DNA from: Verticillium longisporum
Lineage: Eukaryota; Ascomycota; Sordariomycetes; Glomerellales; Plectosphaerellaceae
Length of the DNA: 64,000 nt
Reading direction: 5' to 3'
Assembly: GCA_019188255.1 (NCBI GenBank)
Contig: JAETXT010000005.1
Location: forward strand, 4,526,001-4,590,000
The notes under the pieces were generated by a model. The model made no database searches and was not told the DNA's origin. It worked only from the letters and a program-made list of their open reading frames with translations. The stretch's first letter is position 1; every line of letters starts with the position of its first letter. A program made the position numbers and the translations under genes. Shown piece after piece: positions 11,962 through 21,306 of this stretch.

Positions 11962-12974
11962 GTCAGGCCAATGAGGATGATGATTGTCTGTCTCTGGAGC
12001 AAGTGAGAAGAACAGAAGACAGCGCAACCAGCAAACAAGCTGGTTCCATGATCAGTCTACCCTTTGTAAATGCAAAAGAGGGGAAAGAACGTGAGACAAA
12101 AATGTTGCTGTCATGTTGCACGAGTATGCCGTCAAAAAGGCCTGGACCGGCCACTCGAGGACGAGCTGAACGGCGGGCCAGGGTGGGAGTGACCAAATAC
12201 GACAGACCTCATGGTTGACATTGTCACTATTGGCAGAAAGCTCCTCAGTCTGGCATAGCCAACTGGGACAGTGTCTTCGATAGCGTGCGTTCAGGGGCTC
12301 CATATCAGTACGGCCAAGCTCGAGATGAGGTTTTGTGGCTGACTGAACTGGGGAGAGCTGAAGGATGCCCCGGTTCGTCGCGACACGGCCATTGGATGGC
12401 GACCCCGGTTTCTCTCCGCACGTGAACTTGATCCAGCCAGTTCAGCTTCCATTCTGTCTCGGCCCGTGCCGGGCGCTGAAGCCCGAATTGGCAGCACGCG
12501 GGTTCCATCCCAGGGGAAAAGGGATAATGCGTACCCATTCGCGTGGTTCTGGGCCTACTGAGCCTCATCCATTCTTGGCAGGCATGCCACTTCTGCCTAC
12601 AGGTTGCTGTCGTTCCGTTGGGAACGCCCATGTCGGCCTTCGAATGGATGCCGAGACCGCGACGGCCCTTGCGAAGCAGTGCTGGTGGTCCTCGTCAAGT
12701 GTTTGAGCCATTGCTGTCTCGGAATAGACGCCCTGCAAGGTTTTGCCGCGTTTGGACGAATGTGAAATGCTTTTCTCTTGCTATACACAAGAAACCTGCA
12801 GGCGGTGCAGCTTGGCATTAAGGACGGTTGAGAGAAGCCGAGGCGACGGTGATAGTCGCGTTGGGCGGCACGCAGAAGCGACCCCACAGAGAAGAGAAGG
12901 TGAATGTCTAACAAGCACACCAAAATATGGCCAGGTAGCAAACATACGAAATGGCACGGGGCTCCAGGACTTTA

Positions 12975-13500
12975 TTCGTACATTCTTGTAACAGCGAGGC
13001 ACGGTCGGGTCGCAACTAACTAAGCAATCTGCCTGGCTACCTGCCTGGCTGCCTGGCTGCCTTCCTTCCTTCCTTCCTTCCTTCCTGCCTACGTGCCTGC
13101 CTGCCTGCCTGCAGACCTAGATACCTACCTAGGTGGTAGTTACCTTACCTTACCTTACCTAGGTACCTCACCTCCCTTTCTACCTTACCTATCTATCCAC
13201 CACGCCCATCCGCCACCCAAGCAAAACAGCCATCGCCAACAGCCTCAATCAATTACAGGTTATCTCGAGCCCTGTCTCTCTATCTCAGGGCCTCTGAGCT
13301 ATCATTTATTAATCTTTTCCGCATCAGCAGCCGTTGCGGCCTCCTGGCCTGGGCTATGGCGAGTCTGTCACTCCTTCCTGAGCAATCTTTTCGTATGTGA
13401 GTGCTTTGGCCCATGGAACCCTCAAGAGGCATGTCGGAATCTATGGGGAATACTAAGTAACTCGGTGTAGTACACGAGCATAATGGAAAGATGGGACACC
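12975..13500 (+). repeat. Inverted duplication, arm A
   Basis: This segment matches the reverse complement of about 15025-15420. Shared landmarks, in order, are a CCTGCC/CTACC array, CATCG(C/T)CAA(C/T)AGCC, TCAATCAATT(A/G)CAGG, CTTTTCGTATG(T/C)GAGTG, CCTCAAGAGG(C/T)ATGTCGGAAT and GTACACGAGCATAA. Differences are mainly transitions and small indels. On the minus strand the end of an open frame (IFPLCSCT... to NDSSEALR then stop) is shared with arm B. Confidence 0.75.
13031..13170. repeat. CCTG/CCTT array followed by CCTAGGTACC palindromes
   Basis: CCTGGCT units, then about six CCTT units, CCTG units, and then ACCTACCTAGG and CCTTACCTAGGTACC. It lies inside arm A of the inverted duplication. 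Confidence 0.85.
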
Positions 13501-13729
13501 CGGAGTCAAGCACGGTCTTCAACAAGTGCATGCGGATGATCAGTCAATCAACCTGAAAGGCCTCAAAGTCCCGAGTATGACTTTAAACTGCTTGGGCTCA
13601 GGAACGCCCTTAAACTTGTACATTAACCCCAGGGTTTGATCGCCTGGTGGTCATTTTACTTTACACAGACTTCCCTTTTCTTTTTCACCCCTTCTCCCTG
13701 GCCCCATGGTCACTTTTCTCTTTCGGCGT

Positions 13730-13940
13730 CATCATCACTCCTCCTCTCTGACACCATCATCATTTCCCTCCTCTGGTATCATCGCCGCTTCTCTCTTCTG
13801 GCATCACTATTACCTCTCCTCCCCGACACCATCATCATTTCTCTCCTCCAGTATCATCACCACTCCTCTCTTCTGGCATTGCCACTACCTCTGTTCCATG
13901 ACGCCATCATTACTTCCCTCTTCCGGTGTCATCATCAACA
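13730..13940. repeat. 75-bp pyrimidine-rich minisatellite
   Basis: Nearly three units of about 75 bp, each starting ATCATC(A/G)CC and containing TTCTGGCAT, CGACACCATCATCA or a close variant and CTCC(T/A)GGT. The first unit lacks its middle. Because 75 is divisible by three, two plus-strand frames stay open across it, giving repeated 25-residue units such as LLPDTIIISLL, which I do not take as a gene. Confidence 0.75.
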
Positions 13941-14494
13941 GAACCGACATCACTGCCAAGCGCACTCTCACTGCTTCGGTATCGTCACACCTCTAGTACC
14001 ACAGCCTTCAGCCAACAGGTATTGGCCGGTCCATATTCCCTATATTGACGTTATACGCCGTTTTCGGTGGCAGATGGCTAACTTATAGGCAGAAACTTGG
14101 GAATCATGAGAGACGCAGTACCTCCACCCGAAGCAGCCCGAAGACATCATCCCACTCATTGATAGTGACCAATGAAATGTGCTTCTATCATGACATAATA
14201 TCATCCGGCAAAAAGTCGCTCGGCGGGTGTTCGGCGGCCGTACTGTCCGGCCACCGCCGCTAAGAAAATCTGACCCGCTCCCGCTTCGCAATGACAACTC
14301 GGTAGCCGGATCTCCGGCGGCCGGCGGGCTCAGAAAGATTTTGGTCCCGTTGAAGCGGCGACTCCGACGTACGTCGACTTAAAGGCCTGCTGGTGTCGCT
14401 CGATTTTTGAAATGACAATCAAGTCCGGTACAGTGACATTCTTTCCGTCTGTCTTCTTTATTGCTATTGCAAACGTACACCACCTTCGTTTACA

Positions 14495-14812
14495 ATGGGC
14501 TTCAAGGTGATCATTGTCGGAGGCAGCATCTCGGGGCTGTCTCTGGCCAATATGCTGGAGAAGTTCGACATTGAGTTTGTTCTTCTTGAAGGCCACTCGT
14601 TCATTGTGCCCCAGCTCGGCGCCAGTCTTGGGCTACTGCCGAGCGGCTTGCGCATTCTTGACCAGCTTGGTTGTTACGAAAAGATCAAGGAACTTTCCGG
14701 CAACACGTACTACTCCGCCAGCATGCGCTTGTTCAGTGGAGAGACATGGGTTGACAAGGAACCCGTCACATTTTCCGAAAAGCTGGAGGACAGGCAGGGT
14801 TCACTGGTTTGA
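14495..14812 (+). pseudogene. Truncated FAD-dependent monooxygenase (N-terminal fragment)
   Basis: The frame opens with an ATG and KVIIVGGSISGLSLANML, the GxGxxG-type FAD-binding start, then FVLLEGH and LGASLGLLPSGLRILDQLG, all typical of the PaxM-like FAD monooxygenases found in fungal secondary-metabolite pathways. Intact family members run 400-480 residues; this one stops after 105. The expected next motif (a YP-x-x-F-x-DR segment) and the later GD and DGVHS motifs cannot be found in any frame downstream. The GC content and codon use are normal, so the loss is by truncation, not RIP. It sits between the arms of the inverted duplication. Not likely to be functional. Confidence 0.75.
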
Positions 14813-15024
14813 CTCCAGGAGTCATACATGGACTCATGACGGCCCTCGCGTCAGTTCTGTGCTGCAGGCGCTGTTGTCGAGATTCTTGGGTCTGAGCGAC
14901 AGGTCAGGCCGAAGATTGGCGTCAATGAATCGGGTACGATAGAAAACGACGGTCTTCTCTGTCTTTTCTTGGGACTGCCCAACAGACACCTTTGGCTAGC
15001 AAGCACACAAATTGGCCGGTTGCT

Positions 15025-15420
15025 ATGCGGCTCGTGTAGATCTTTCCGTTATGCTCGTGTACTAGAACAACTTTCTTAGTATTTCCCGTATATTCCGACA
15101 TACCTCTTGAGGACTCGCTAGCCAAAACACTCGCATACGAAAAGATTACTGAGAAAAGGAGTGCCAACCTCGTTATAGGCCAGGAGACCACCGCGGTTAC
15201 TGATGCGGAAGGCTTCGTAAACGATAGTTCAGGCACCCTAAGATAGAGATAGCGTCAGAGATAGCCTGCAATTGATTAAGGCTATTGACGATGGTGGTTT
15301 TTGCTGGGGTAGGTAGGCAGGTAGGGAGGTGGGTAAGTAGGTAGGCAGGTAGGCCAGCGGGTAGGCTAGTGTGTAGGCAGGCGGATTGCACAGTTCGACG
15401 ATGGTACCTTACACTGGAAT
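15025..15420 (-). repeat. Inverted duplication, arm B
   Basis: Reverse-complement counterpart of arm A at about 12975-13500. On the plus strand of this arm an open frame runs from IFPLCSCTRTTFLVFP to NDSSGTLR and a stop at about 15245, closely paralleling the minus-strand frame of arm A, so the duplicated unit probably once included the 3' end of a gene. Confidence 0.75.
15307..15384. repeat. GGTAGGCAG simple-sequence array
   Basis: Degenerate tandem GTAGG/GCAGG units. It is the mirrored counterpart of the CCTG/CTACC array in arm A. Confidence 0.85.
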
Positions 15421-15795
15421 TCACAAGTAATTCTATATGCTGCTCCCTCTCTATCTCGTGAAAGGACGACGCAGTGGACGCAGCAAAAAGGAGCACTTAC
15501 AGCTCCACGCCCGGGCTCATGCTGAGATGATGCCGCTGGTGGCTGCAGTGATGGGGACTCGGGGTCCTCATCACCATCAATGGGATTGTACCGTACATCA
15601 TCCATATTTTGGAAGTATGAGGGGTCTTGTGGGATGTTGACGAGTGGGATGTCGATCGTCCGTAGGAAAACTGGACGCCTGCTGTGGAGGTGGAGGACGC
15701 AGCGCGTTGTCTACGAGGCTCAAAATACTGAAGTACGTAGTTCCATGTGTTTGGCTTGATGTGCTTGTCGAGGTCCAAGTATCGACCTTGGATAA

Positions 15796-16140
15796 ATCCC
15801 TAGGTAGGTAGGTGTGTTGGCTGAAAACGGTGACGTTGATCTTCAATGTCGACCGCCAGGTACCTTTTCAGGTACCTACCTAGGTAGGTACCTAGGTAAG
15901 GTAGGAGTGCCTGGTCGACAGGCCACTTCGGGTGTCCAAGGTCATCAGCGCCTTGCCCCAGCGACAATCCCCCGCCGCATGAGTCATCGGAAGGCGCTGC
16001 CTTGCATAACGGTCCCCTGTTGAGCACTTCGTCTGCAGGTACATAATTACCTACCTGCTGCTAGCGAGTACGTCCTCTGGTGGATCCTGGGACCTTTCAG
16101 GCATCTACCTACAGGTAAGGTGCTTCTACCTAGGTACCTC
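15796..16140. repeat. Cluster of CCTAGGTACC-type palindromes
   Basis: CCTAGGTAGGTAGG at about 15799, GGTACCTACCTAGG and its extensions at 15861-15905, and CTACCTAGGTACCTCC near 16126. Each is self-complementary in part. Confidence 0.8.
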
Positions 16141-17192
16141 CGGGCCAAAGAATCGCCCGAATCGCGACGTGATTTCTCCGGCACCCAGCATTTGGCGCTG
16201 CAGCCCGTTCGCTGAGAATGATACTGGTCCATCCAAGGTATACATCGAGGCGCCTCGCTGGTCCAAATTCCAACTCAACCCTTGTTATTGCGCTGTGCTC
16301 TCAAGCGCCACCACTGTAAAAGGGAAACATACGTTAGCACCTGAACACACACACACGTCATGACGAACACTTGAAGCGCACTTGCCGTTATTTTGGAGGA
16401 GCTGGGCCAGTGATCCAGCTCACAGAGCTTGACCATGGTCTACATAGCCAGAAGACGAGGCTCTGTTCGTGGGAGTTGAGTGTCCCTAGCTTGCGACCAG
16501 CCTGGGATCCTTGCAAACAGCGTTGCACACAAGCATCCTGCCACATGGCCGAACCGATCTTAGAGGTTGTCCGAGTCGTGTGTTTCGAGAGGACGCAGCC
16601 TTACGCTTTCAGACCACCGCGTGGGTTCTGATCAATTTTATTTCAGCCACTGGACGACCGTTCGGCCGACATGTAACGGGGCTAGACCAACGTGGTACAA
16701 GCAAACCATGACTTCGCCGGGAAACCCTGCACATCTGCTTCGTTCGGGGCTTTCCATCACTGGCCCCTTTCATCAAAGGCCCCCACACACTACTGCTGTT
16801 GCCGTTTCCCGACCCAAGATCCGTTGCGACGTGGTTGAGGCGGACAAGGCATCAATGGTTGCAGGTTCAACCCGGAGCCAATGGTGAGAGGCTGTGCTTG
16901 GCTAGAGGACAAGCTGGGTGAAAATCGCGCCATGTGTCTCGACGCTTCGACACCGCGGTTCGTCTTGTGCAGGACAACTGGCATCGCAACTCTGGATTGA
17001 TACCTCAGTCTGGATATTCGCATTCGCCTCTTCAGGATGTGCATTAGCGCCACGAACCTCGGCCCCAGCCTGGTAAACGCCAATGATAAAGCTTCCGTGA
17101 GTCCTGGGCCGCCCCTGGAGGCTTTCCTATTTGAGAAGTCTCCGAGCAGCTTGCCATATCCAGCCTGGGTCGAGGAATGCCGAAGATCACGA

Positions 17193-17198
17193 TATAAG
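17193..17198 (+). promoter_or_regulatory. Possible TATA element of the pectin lyase gene
   Basis: TATAAG lies about 275 bp before the ATG. The position is plausible for a fungal promoter with a long leader, but no other element anchors it. Confidence 0.25.
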
Positions 17199-17472
17199 TC
17201 GCGTTCCCTCAGATGCAGTGATCAGTCACGCCCAAGGGCACACACCGTTTTGTTCTGCCATCCGGGTTACTGTCACTCTTTGCACCATTCCAACATTCGT
17301 TTCGCATCACGCCTTCGCTTCTTTGCCTATTTTCACAGTGTTCAGGATAGTTCGTTCGGGCTTTCTTCCGCAGGCCGGTCTGATATCCACCGAGGCAACC
17401 GCCACTTGATACACGGAAACATCACCATATCTACTTTCATCCAAGTACTATTATCAAGAAAGAACCGCGAGG

Positions 17473-18902
17473 ATGCGTGCCTCCATTTTTCTCGCCGTCG
17501 CGGCCGGCGTCCTGTCCCCGGCGTATGCTCAGGTCGTAGGCAAGGCGTTCGGAATGGCCGCCGGCACGACTGGCGGCGGCAGCGCGACGCCGGCCGCCCC
17601 GGCCGACATCAAGCAGTGAGTGAATCCAGGCTCATTTCTCGTCCTGTGGAAGCATATTGACTCGAAACCAGGCTCGCTGCATGGCTCGCCGACAGCACTC
17701 CCCGTGTCATCTTGATCGACCAGGAATTCAACTTCATCGGCTCCGAGGGCACAGCGACCTCGGCCGGCTGTGAGAACAAGGACTGCCCCGTGTCCAAGGG
17801 TGGCCAGGACTACATTGGAACGCTTTCATGCGGCGACACAGCCAGGATGAATCCCATTGCCTCGGTCAAGTACGACACTGCCGGCACAAAGCCCATGCCC
17901 GTCGGCAGCAACAAGTCCATCATCGGCGTCGGCAACAAGGGTGCCATTGTCGGCAAGGGTCTGCGCATTATCGGCTCGAAGAACATCATCATCCAGAACA
18001 TCCACTTCACCAACATCAACCCTAAGTCGGTGTGGGGCGGCGATGCCCTGACGCTGGGCAACACGGACAACATCTGGATCGACCACAACAAGTTCTCTCT
18101 CGTCGGCCGCCAGTTCATCGTCTCAGGCTGGGACGCCGCCGGCCGTGTCACCGTGTCGAACAACGAGTTTGACGGCACGACCAAGTGGTCCGCCAGCTGC
18201 AACGGCCAGCACTACTGGGCCCTCCTCTTCATCGGCGCCAAGGACCTCTTCACCTTCTCGGGCAACTGGCTGCACGACATCTCGGGCCGCGCGCCGCACT
18301 ACGGCACCGACAAGAACGGCGCCACCAACGTCTTCCACGCCGTCAACAACCTCTTTGAGAACATGAGCGGCCACGCCTTCGACATTGAGCCCGCCACCTG
18401 GAGTCTCCTCGAGGGCAACGTCTTCAAGGGCGTCAAGCAGCCCGTGACCCCGCAGTCCACGACCCGCGCCAACAGCGTCTACATCCAGGACAAGGGCACC
18501 GCCTGCGTCTCCGCCATCGGCCGCGCCTGCCAGCCCAACCAGCGCGACAGCACCTCCGGCACCATCCCCGCCATCGAGGAGACCGACGCCCTGACCCAGC
18601 TGCGCAAGGACGCCGGCGCCAACATTGCCCCGGCCAAGCCGCCCTCCGGCGTCGAGGCGAGCGTCAAGGCCAATGCCGGCGTCGGAAAGATCAACGCCGG
18701 TACCACGACGCCCGCTCCGGCGCCCAAGCCCACCACTACTACGGCTGCTGCACCCAAGCCCACCGCTACGACGCCGTCGACGGGAGGCTCCGGCACCGCC
18801 CCTCTCTGGGGCCACTGCGGCGGTTCGGGCTGGACTGGCGCCACCACGTGCGCGCAGGGCACCTGCAAGGTGCAGAACGAGTGGTACTCCCAGTGCCTCT
18901 GA
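17473..18902 (+). CDS. Secreted pectin lyase (PL1) with C-terminal CBM1
   Basis: Two exons, 17473-17615 and 17672-18902, separated by a 56-bp GTGAGT...CCAG intron; 457 residues. Residues 1-19 ([19 protein letters not shown]) are a secretion signal. The PL1 right-handed beta-helix follows, with [12 protein letters not shown], the Asp-rich [18 protein letters not shown] strand, [10 protein letters not shown] and SGRAPHYG. The CNGxHYW and SGR-P pattern is closer to pectin lyase than to calcium-dependent pectate lyase, so cleavage of methyl-esterified homogalacturonan by beta-elimination is the likely reaction. A Pro/Thr/Ala-rich linker ([17 protein letters not shown]) leads to a cellulose-binding CBM1 with [11 protein letters not shown] and four Cys, ending [11 protein letters not shown]1 on a PL1 enzyme suggests tethering to cellulose while pectin is cut. 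Acts outside the cell, in plant wall degradation. Confidence 0.92.
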
Positions 18903-19302
18903 GCCTACAAGTCAGTTGAATGGCGAGGTTTCATGACGACGTGAGCCTGTCGCTTGGTGATTTGTCGTGTTCGTTCTTCCTTCTGGCAAACCACTGGACG
19001 CTTATCCTTGTTTAATAGATACTTTAGTTCCACACTTGTCCATATAACATCATGCAATAAAGATGCGCAAGACGCTTCCTGCTGCATCATGTGACTTGCG
19101 TATCATCCATGAGATGCGTCGTGTAGGATTGTGATGAAGAAGCCAATGGCCAAGAAGAGCTGCTGCTGAGCTGTTGTTGATGGGTGGGGAGGGGTAGTAT
19201 CACGTGTTGACTTGATGTTTCAGTGGGAAATTGACAACATACGAACCACGTTCGAACCAACTGGCCAGCTGCCATCATCTGCACCACAAAGCCCCCCTCG
19301 AC
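18903..19302. other. Intergenic, 3' region and promoter
   Basis: About 400 bp between two plus-strand genes. No repeat or further gene is seen; it should hold the lyase 3' end and the promoter of the kinase-like gene. Confidence 0.5.
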
Positions 19303-20631
19303 ATGGCTGACGCCTCTTCAACTCAGCAGTCTGCTTCCAAACCCAGGGCTCACAGCCGTGCCATGGCTCTCGATCGTGCATGTTTCGAAGGGCTTGAGTG
19401 GGTTGCAAATCCCTTCTCGAGCGAGCCATGCTGGACCCGTGAGCCGGATCCAGAAGCCATTCGCGCCACCGTCGAGTCACTGTTAGGATCGAAGAATGCG
19501 CGTCAGATCAGCTTCGTGGTGCAAGGCGCCTTCAACAAGCTCTACCTCATCCAGGCCGCGGGCCAGGATGACCTCATCCTGAGGGTGTCTTTGCCTGTCG
19601 ACCCACGATTCAAGACACAGAGTGAAGTCGCCACATTGGAGTGGATGTCTCGGAACACTGAGATGCCTGTCCCAAAGGTCATATTGCACGATGCATCGCG
19701 GCACAGTCCCATTGGTTTTGAGTGGATCCTAATGAGCAAGCTGCCGGGCGAGGTTTGGGCGACGCGCTGGCAGTCGATGGCCTATGCAACCAAGGAGCAG
19801 CTGGTGAAGAGGTTTTGTCGCTTTTCGTCGCACGTCTTCAGGAAGCAGTGTCGAGGCATCGGCAACATCCATTCCTCTTCGCCGTCAGCGGAAGTAGGGC
19901 GCATCGTGTCGATGCACTTCTTCTGGGACAACCGCATCCACGAGGACGTACCCCGCGGCCCGTTCAAGACGACCCGCGACTGGATGAGAGCGCGCCTGAT
20001 GCTGAGCAGCAGAGAATGTCATGACAAGATTGCGAAATATTCTGCGCAGAGCGAGATGGATAGCGACGATGAGGATGATTTGCATGACGCCGAGCAGACT
20101 CTGGACATCATCAAGAAGCTTCAGCCTCTAGTGGACGTTGTGTTTCCGCCCGCAAAGGACCCCGAGCCTGAAGCGACCATGCTGATCCACGACGACCTCT
20201 CCTTGCATAATATACTCGTGGATAGCGACGGAAATTTGACTGGCGTTGTGGACTGGGAGTGTGTCTCAGCACTTCCCCTGTGGGCATCACGCTATTTCCC
20301 GTCTTTCCTTAACGATAAAACACGGAACTCCATGCCAGATAGGTCGAATTATGACGTCGATTCCAATGGAGAAGCCGATGAGTTGTACTGGGACAATATG
20401 AAAGAGTATGAACTGACACGTCTCAGGAAGACGTTCCTGGAAGAAATGGCAAGCCTAGAACCCGGATGGATGGAGGTGTTCGAATCCAGCGCGCAGAAGC
20501 GTGATTTGGACATGGCAGTGCGCAACTGTGACAACGACTTTCTCGCCAAGCGCATCAAAGCCTGGGTAGACGACGTGACGAAGGGACGCGTGGATGAACC
20601 TGGATTGTTCGAGCGGATATATGAGGATTGA
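19303..20631 (+). CDS. Aminoglycoside phosphotransferase (APH)-family kinase-like protein
   Basis: Single exon, 442 residues from the ATG at 19303; the open frame extends further upstream but without an ATG. The kinase-like fold is visible as QGAFNKLYLIQ (glycine-loop region), ILRVSLP with the lysine position replaced by Arg, an ATLEWMSRNTEMPVPKV segment, HDDLSLHNILVD (catalytic loop with Asp and Asn) and GVVDWECVSALPLW (the D-W-E of the DFG-like site). Fungi carry many such genes; few have a known substrate, and antibiotic resistance should not be assumed. Replacement of Lys in the ATP-binding strand cannot be judged without alignment. An acidic insertion (EMDSDDEDDLHDAEQ) precedes the catalytic loop. 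No signal peptide, so cytosolic. Confidence 0.85.
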   Translation: MADASSTQQSASKPRAHSRAMALDRACFEGLEWVANPFSSEPCWTREPDPEAIRATVESLLGSKNARQISFVVQGAFNKLYLIQAAGQDDLILRVSLPVDPRFKTQSEVATLEWMSRNTEMPVPKVILHDASRHSPIGFEWILMSKLPGEVWATRWQSMAYATKEQLVKRFCRFSSHVFRKQCRGIGNIHSSSPSAEVGRIVSMHFFWDNRIHEDVPRGPFKTTRDWMRARLMLSSRECHDKIAKYSAQSEMDSDDEDDLHDAEQTLDIIKKLQPLVDVVFPPAKDPEPEATMLIHDDLSLHNILVDSDGNLTGVVDWECVSALPLWASRYFPSFLNDKTRNSMPDRSNYDVDSNGEADELYWDNMKEYELTRLRKTFLEEMASLEPGWMEVFESSAQKRDLDMAVRNCDNDFLAKRIKAWVDDVTKGRVDEPGLFERIYED

Positions 20632-21306
20632 GAGGAGGCCCTAGATAGGCATCATCAGCCAAACACTGCAAAGGGACACGAGCTGAATCGCCTTGGATCA
20701 TGCAGCAAGGGTCGTTGGGGTACCAAGCACTATGAGTTGATTGCATGGCCGATATGCCGCCCGAACCATGTCACCTTCCCCAACCGACTTGCCCATTCTG
20801 AGACGATCGGACCCCTGGTGGCCGGGGGTAAGCACAGACCAGGAACTGTTGGGATGAGCCTCGTTCGTCTTGTGTCTTCGCCTGGGCTTCTGGGCTTCTG
20901 GGCTTCTGGGCCCCCCATCCTGTCCTCTGATCTCTGTTCTCCATCCTCCTCGGGTCACACACACACACATAACCCACACACACCTGCTGACCGCCCAACC
21001 TATCTCGGGACGAACAACGACCCTTCACGAGCGAACCGCGCCGACAGACATCACGACCACCTTCACGAGCGAACCGCGCCGACAGACATCACGACCACCA
21101 AGTCATCGAGTGACCGACTAGAGCCTTCACACCTGCATCCCTTGCCTGCACTCCACAAAGCGCCTCTCGACAATGAAGTGACGGTCGGCATCTCGGACAC
21201 GTCGTCTCTCAGTCCAATTACCACCAGCCAAGTCCAAAGCCCGAAGCCATGGCCTCCTCGAACCCCCTCCTCCAACTCGCCGACCTTTCTCGAGCAGACC
21301 GCATCC
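20632..21306. other. Intergenic and 5' region of the Bem46-like gene
   Basis: Contains CTTCTGGG triplicate (about 20887), a CA-rich microsatellite (about 20955-20985) and a 38-bp tandem duplication at 21022-21097. The Pro/Ser-rich open frame from about 20740 is not supported as coding because the family start lies at 21307. Confidence 0.5.
21022..21097. repeat. 38-bp tandem duplication
   Basis: Units 21022-21059 and 21060-21097 match almost perfectly across CTTCACGAGCGAACCGCGCC and the following GACAGACATCACGACCA. Lies in the presumptive 5' untranslated region of the downstream hydrolase. Confidence 0.9.

Larger units (their letters stand above)
11962..14494. other. Intergenic region with repeats, no supported gene
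   Basis: No gene can be supported. It holds arm A of a diverged inverted duplication (about 12975-13500), CCTG/CCTT arrays, a palindromic CCTAGGTACC stretch and a 75-bp minisatellite (about 13730-13940). Open frames here are repeat-driven. Confidence 0.5.
14813..17472. other. Intergenic region with repeats, no supported gene
   Basis: Contains arm B of the inverted duplication, a GGTAGGCAG array and several CCTAGGTACC palindromes. The plus-strand stretch 14870-14960 (AGAVVEILG, IGVNESG) might be decayed monooxygenase coding sequence, but the match is too weak to annotate. About 17000-17472 is the promoter and 5' untranslated region of the pectin lyase gene. Confidence 0.45.

Noticed and set aside
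13636..14088. 150-residue plus-strand open frame with repeated 25-residue units
   Set aside because: It is produced by the 75-bp pyrimidine-rich minisatellite; a second frame is equally open and no start context or motif supports coding.
15537..15605. Possible first exon on the minus strand (MDDVRYNPIDGDEDPESP...)
   Set aside because: It ends at a plausible GTAAGT, but no second exon of similar quality can be joined.
18123..18815. 230-residue minus-strand frame rich in Gly, Ala and Val
   Set aside because: Antisense shadow of the GC-rich pectin lyase exon.
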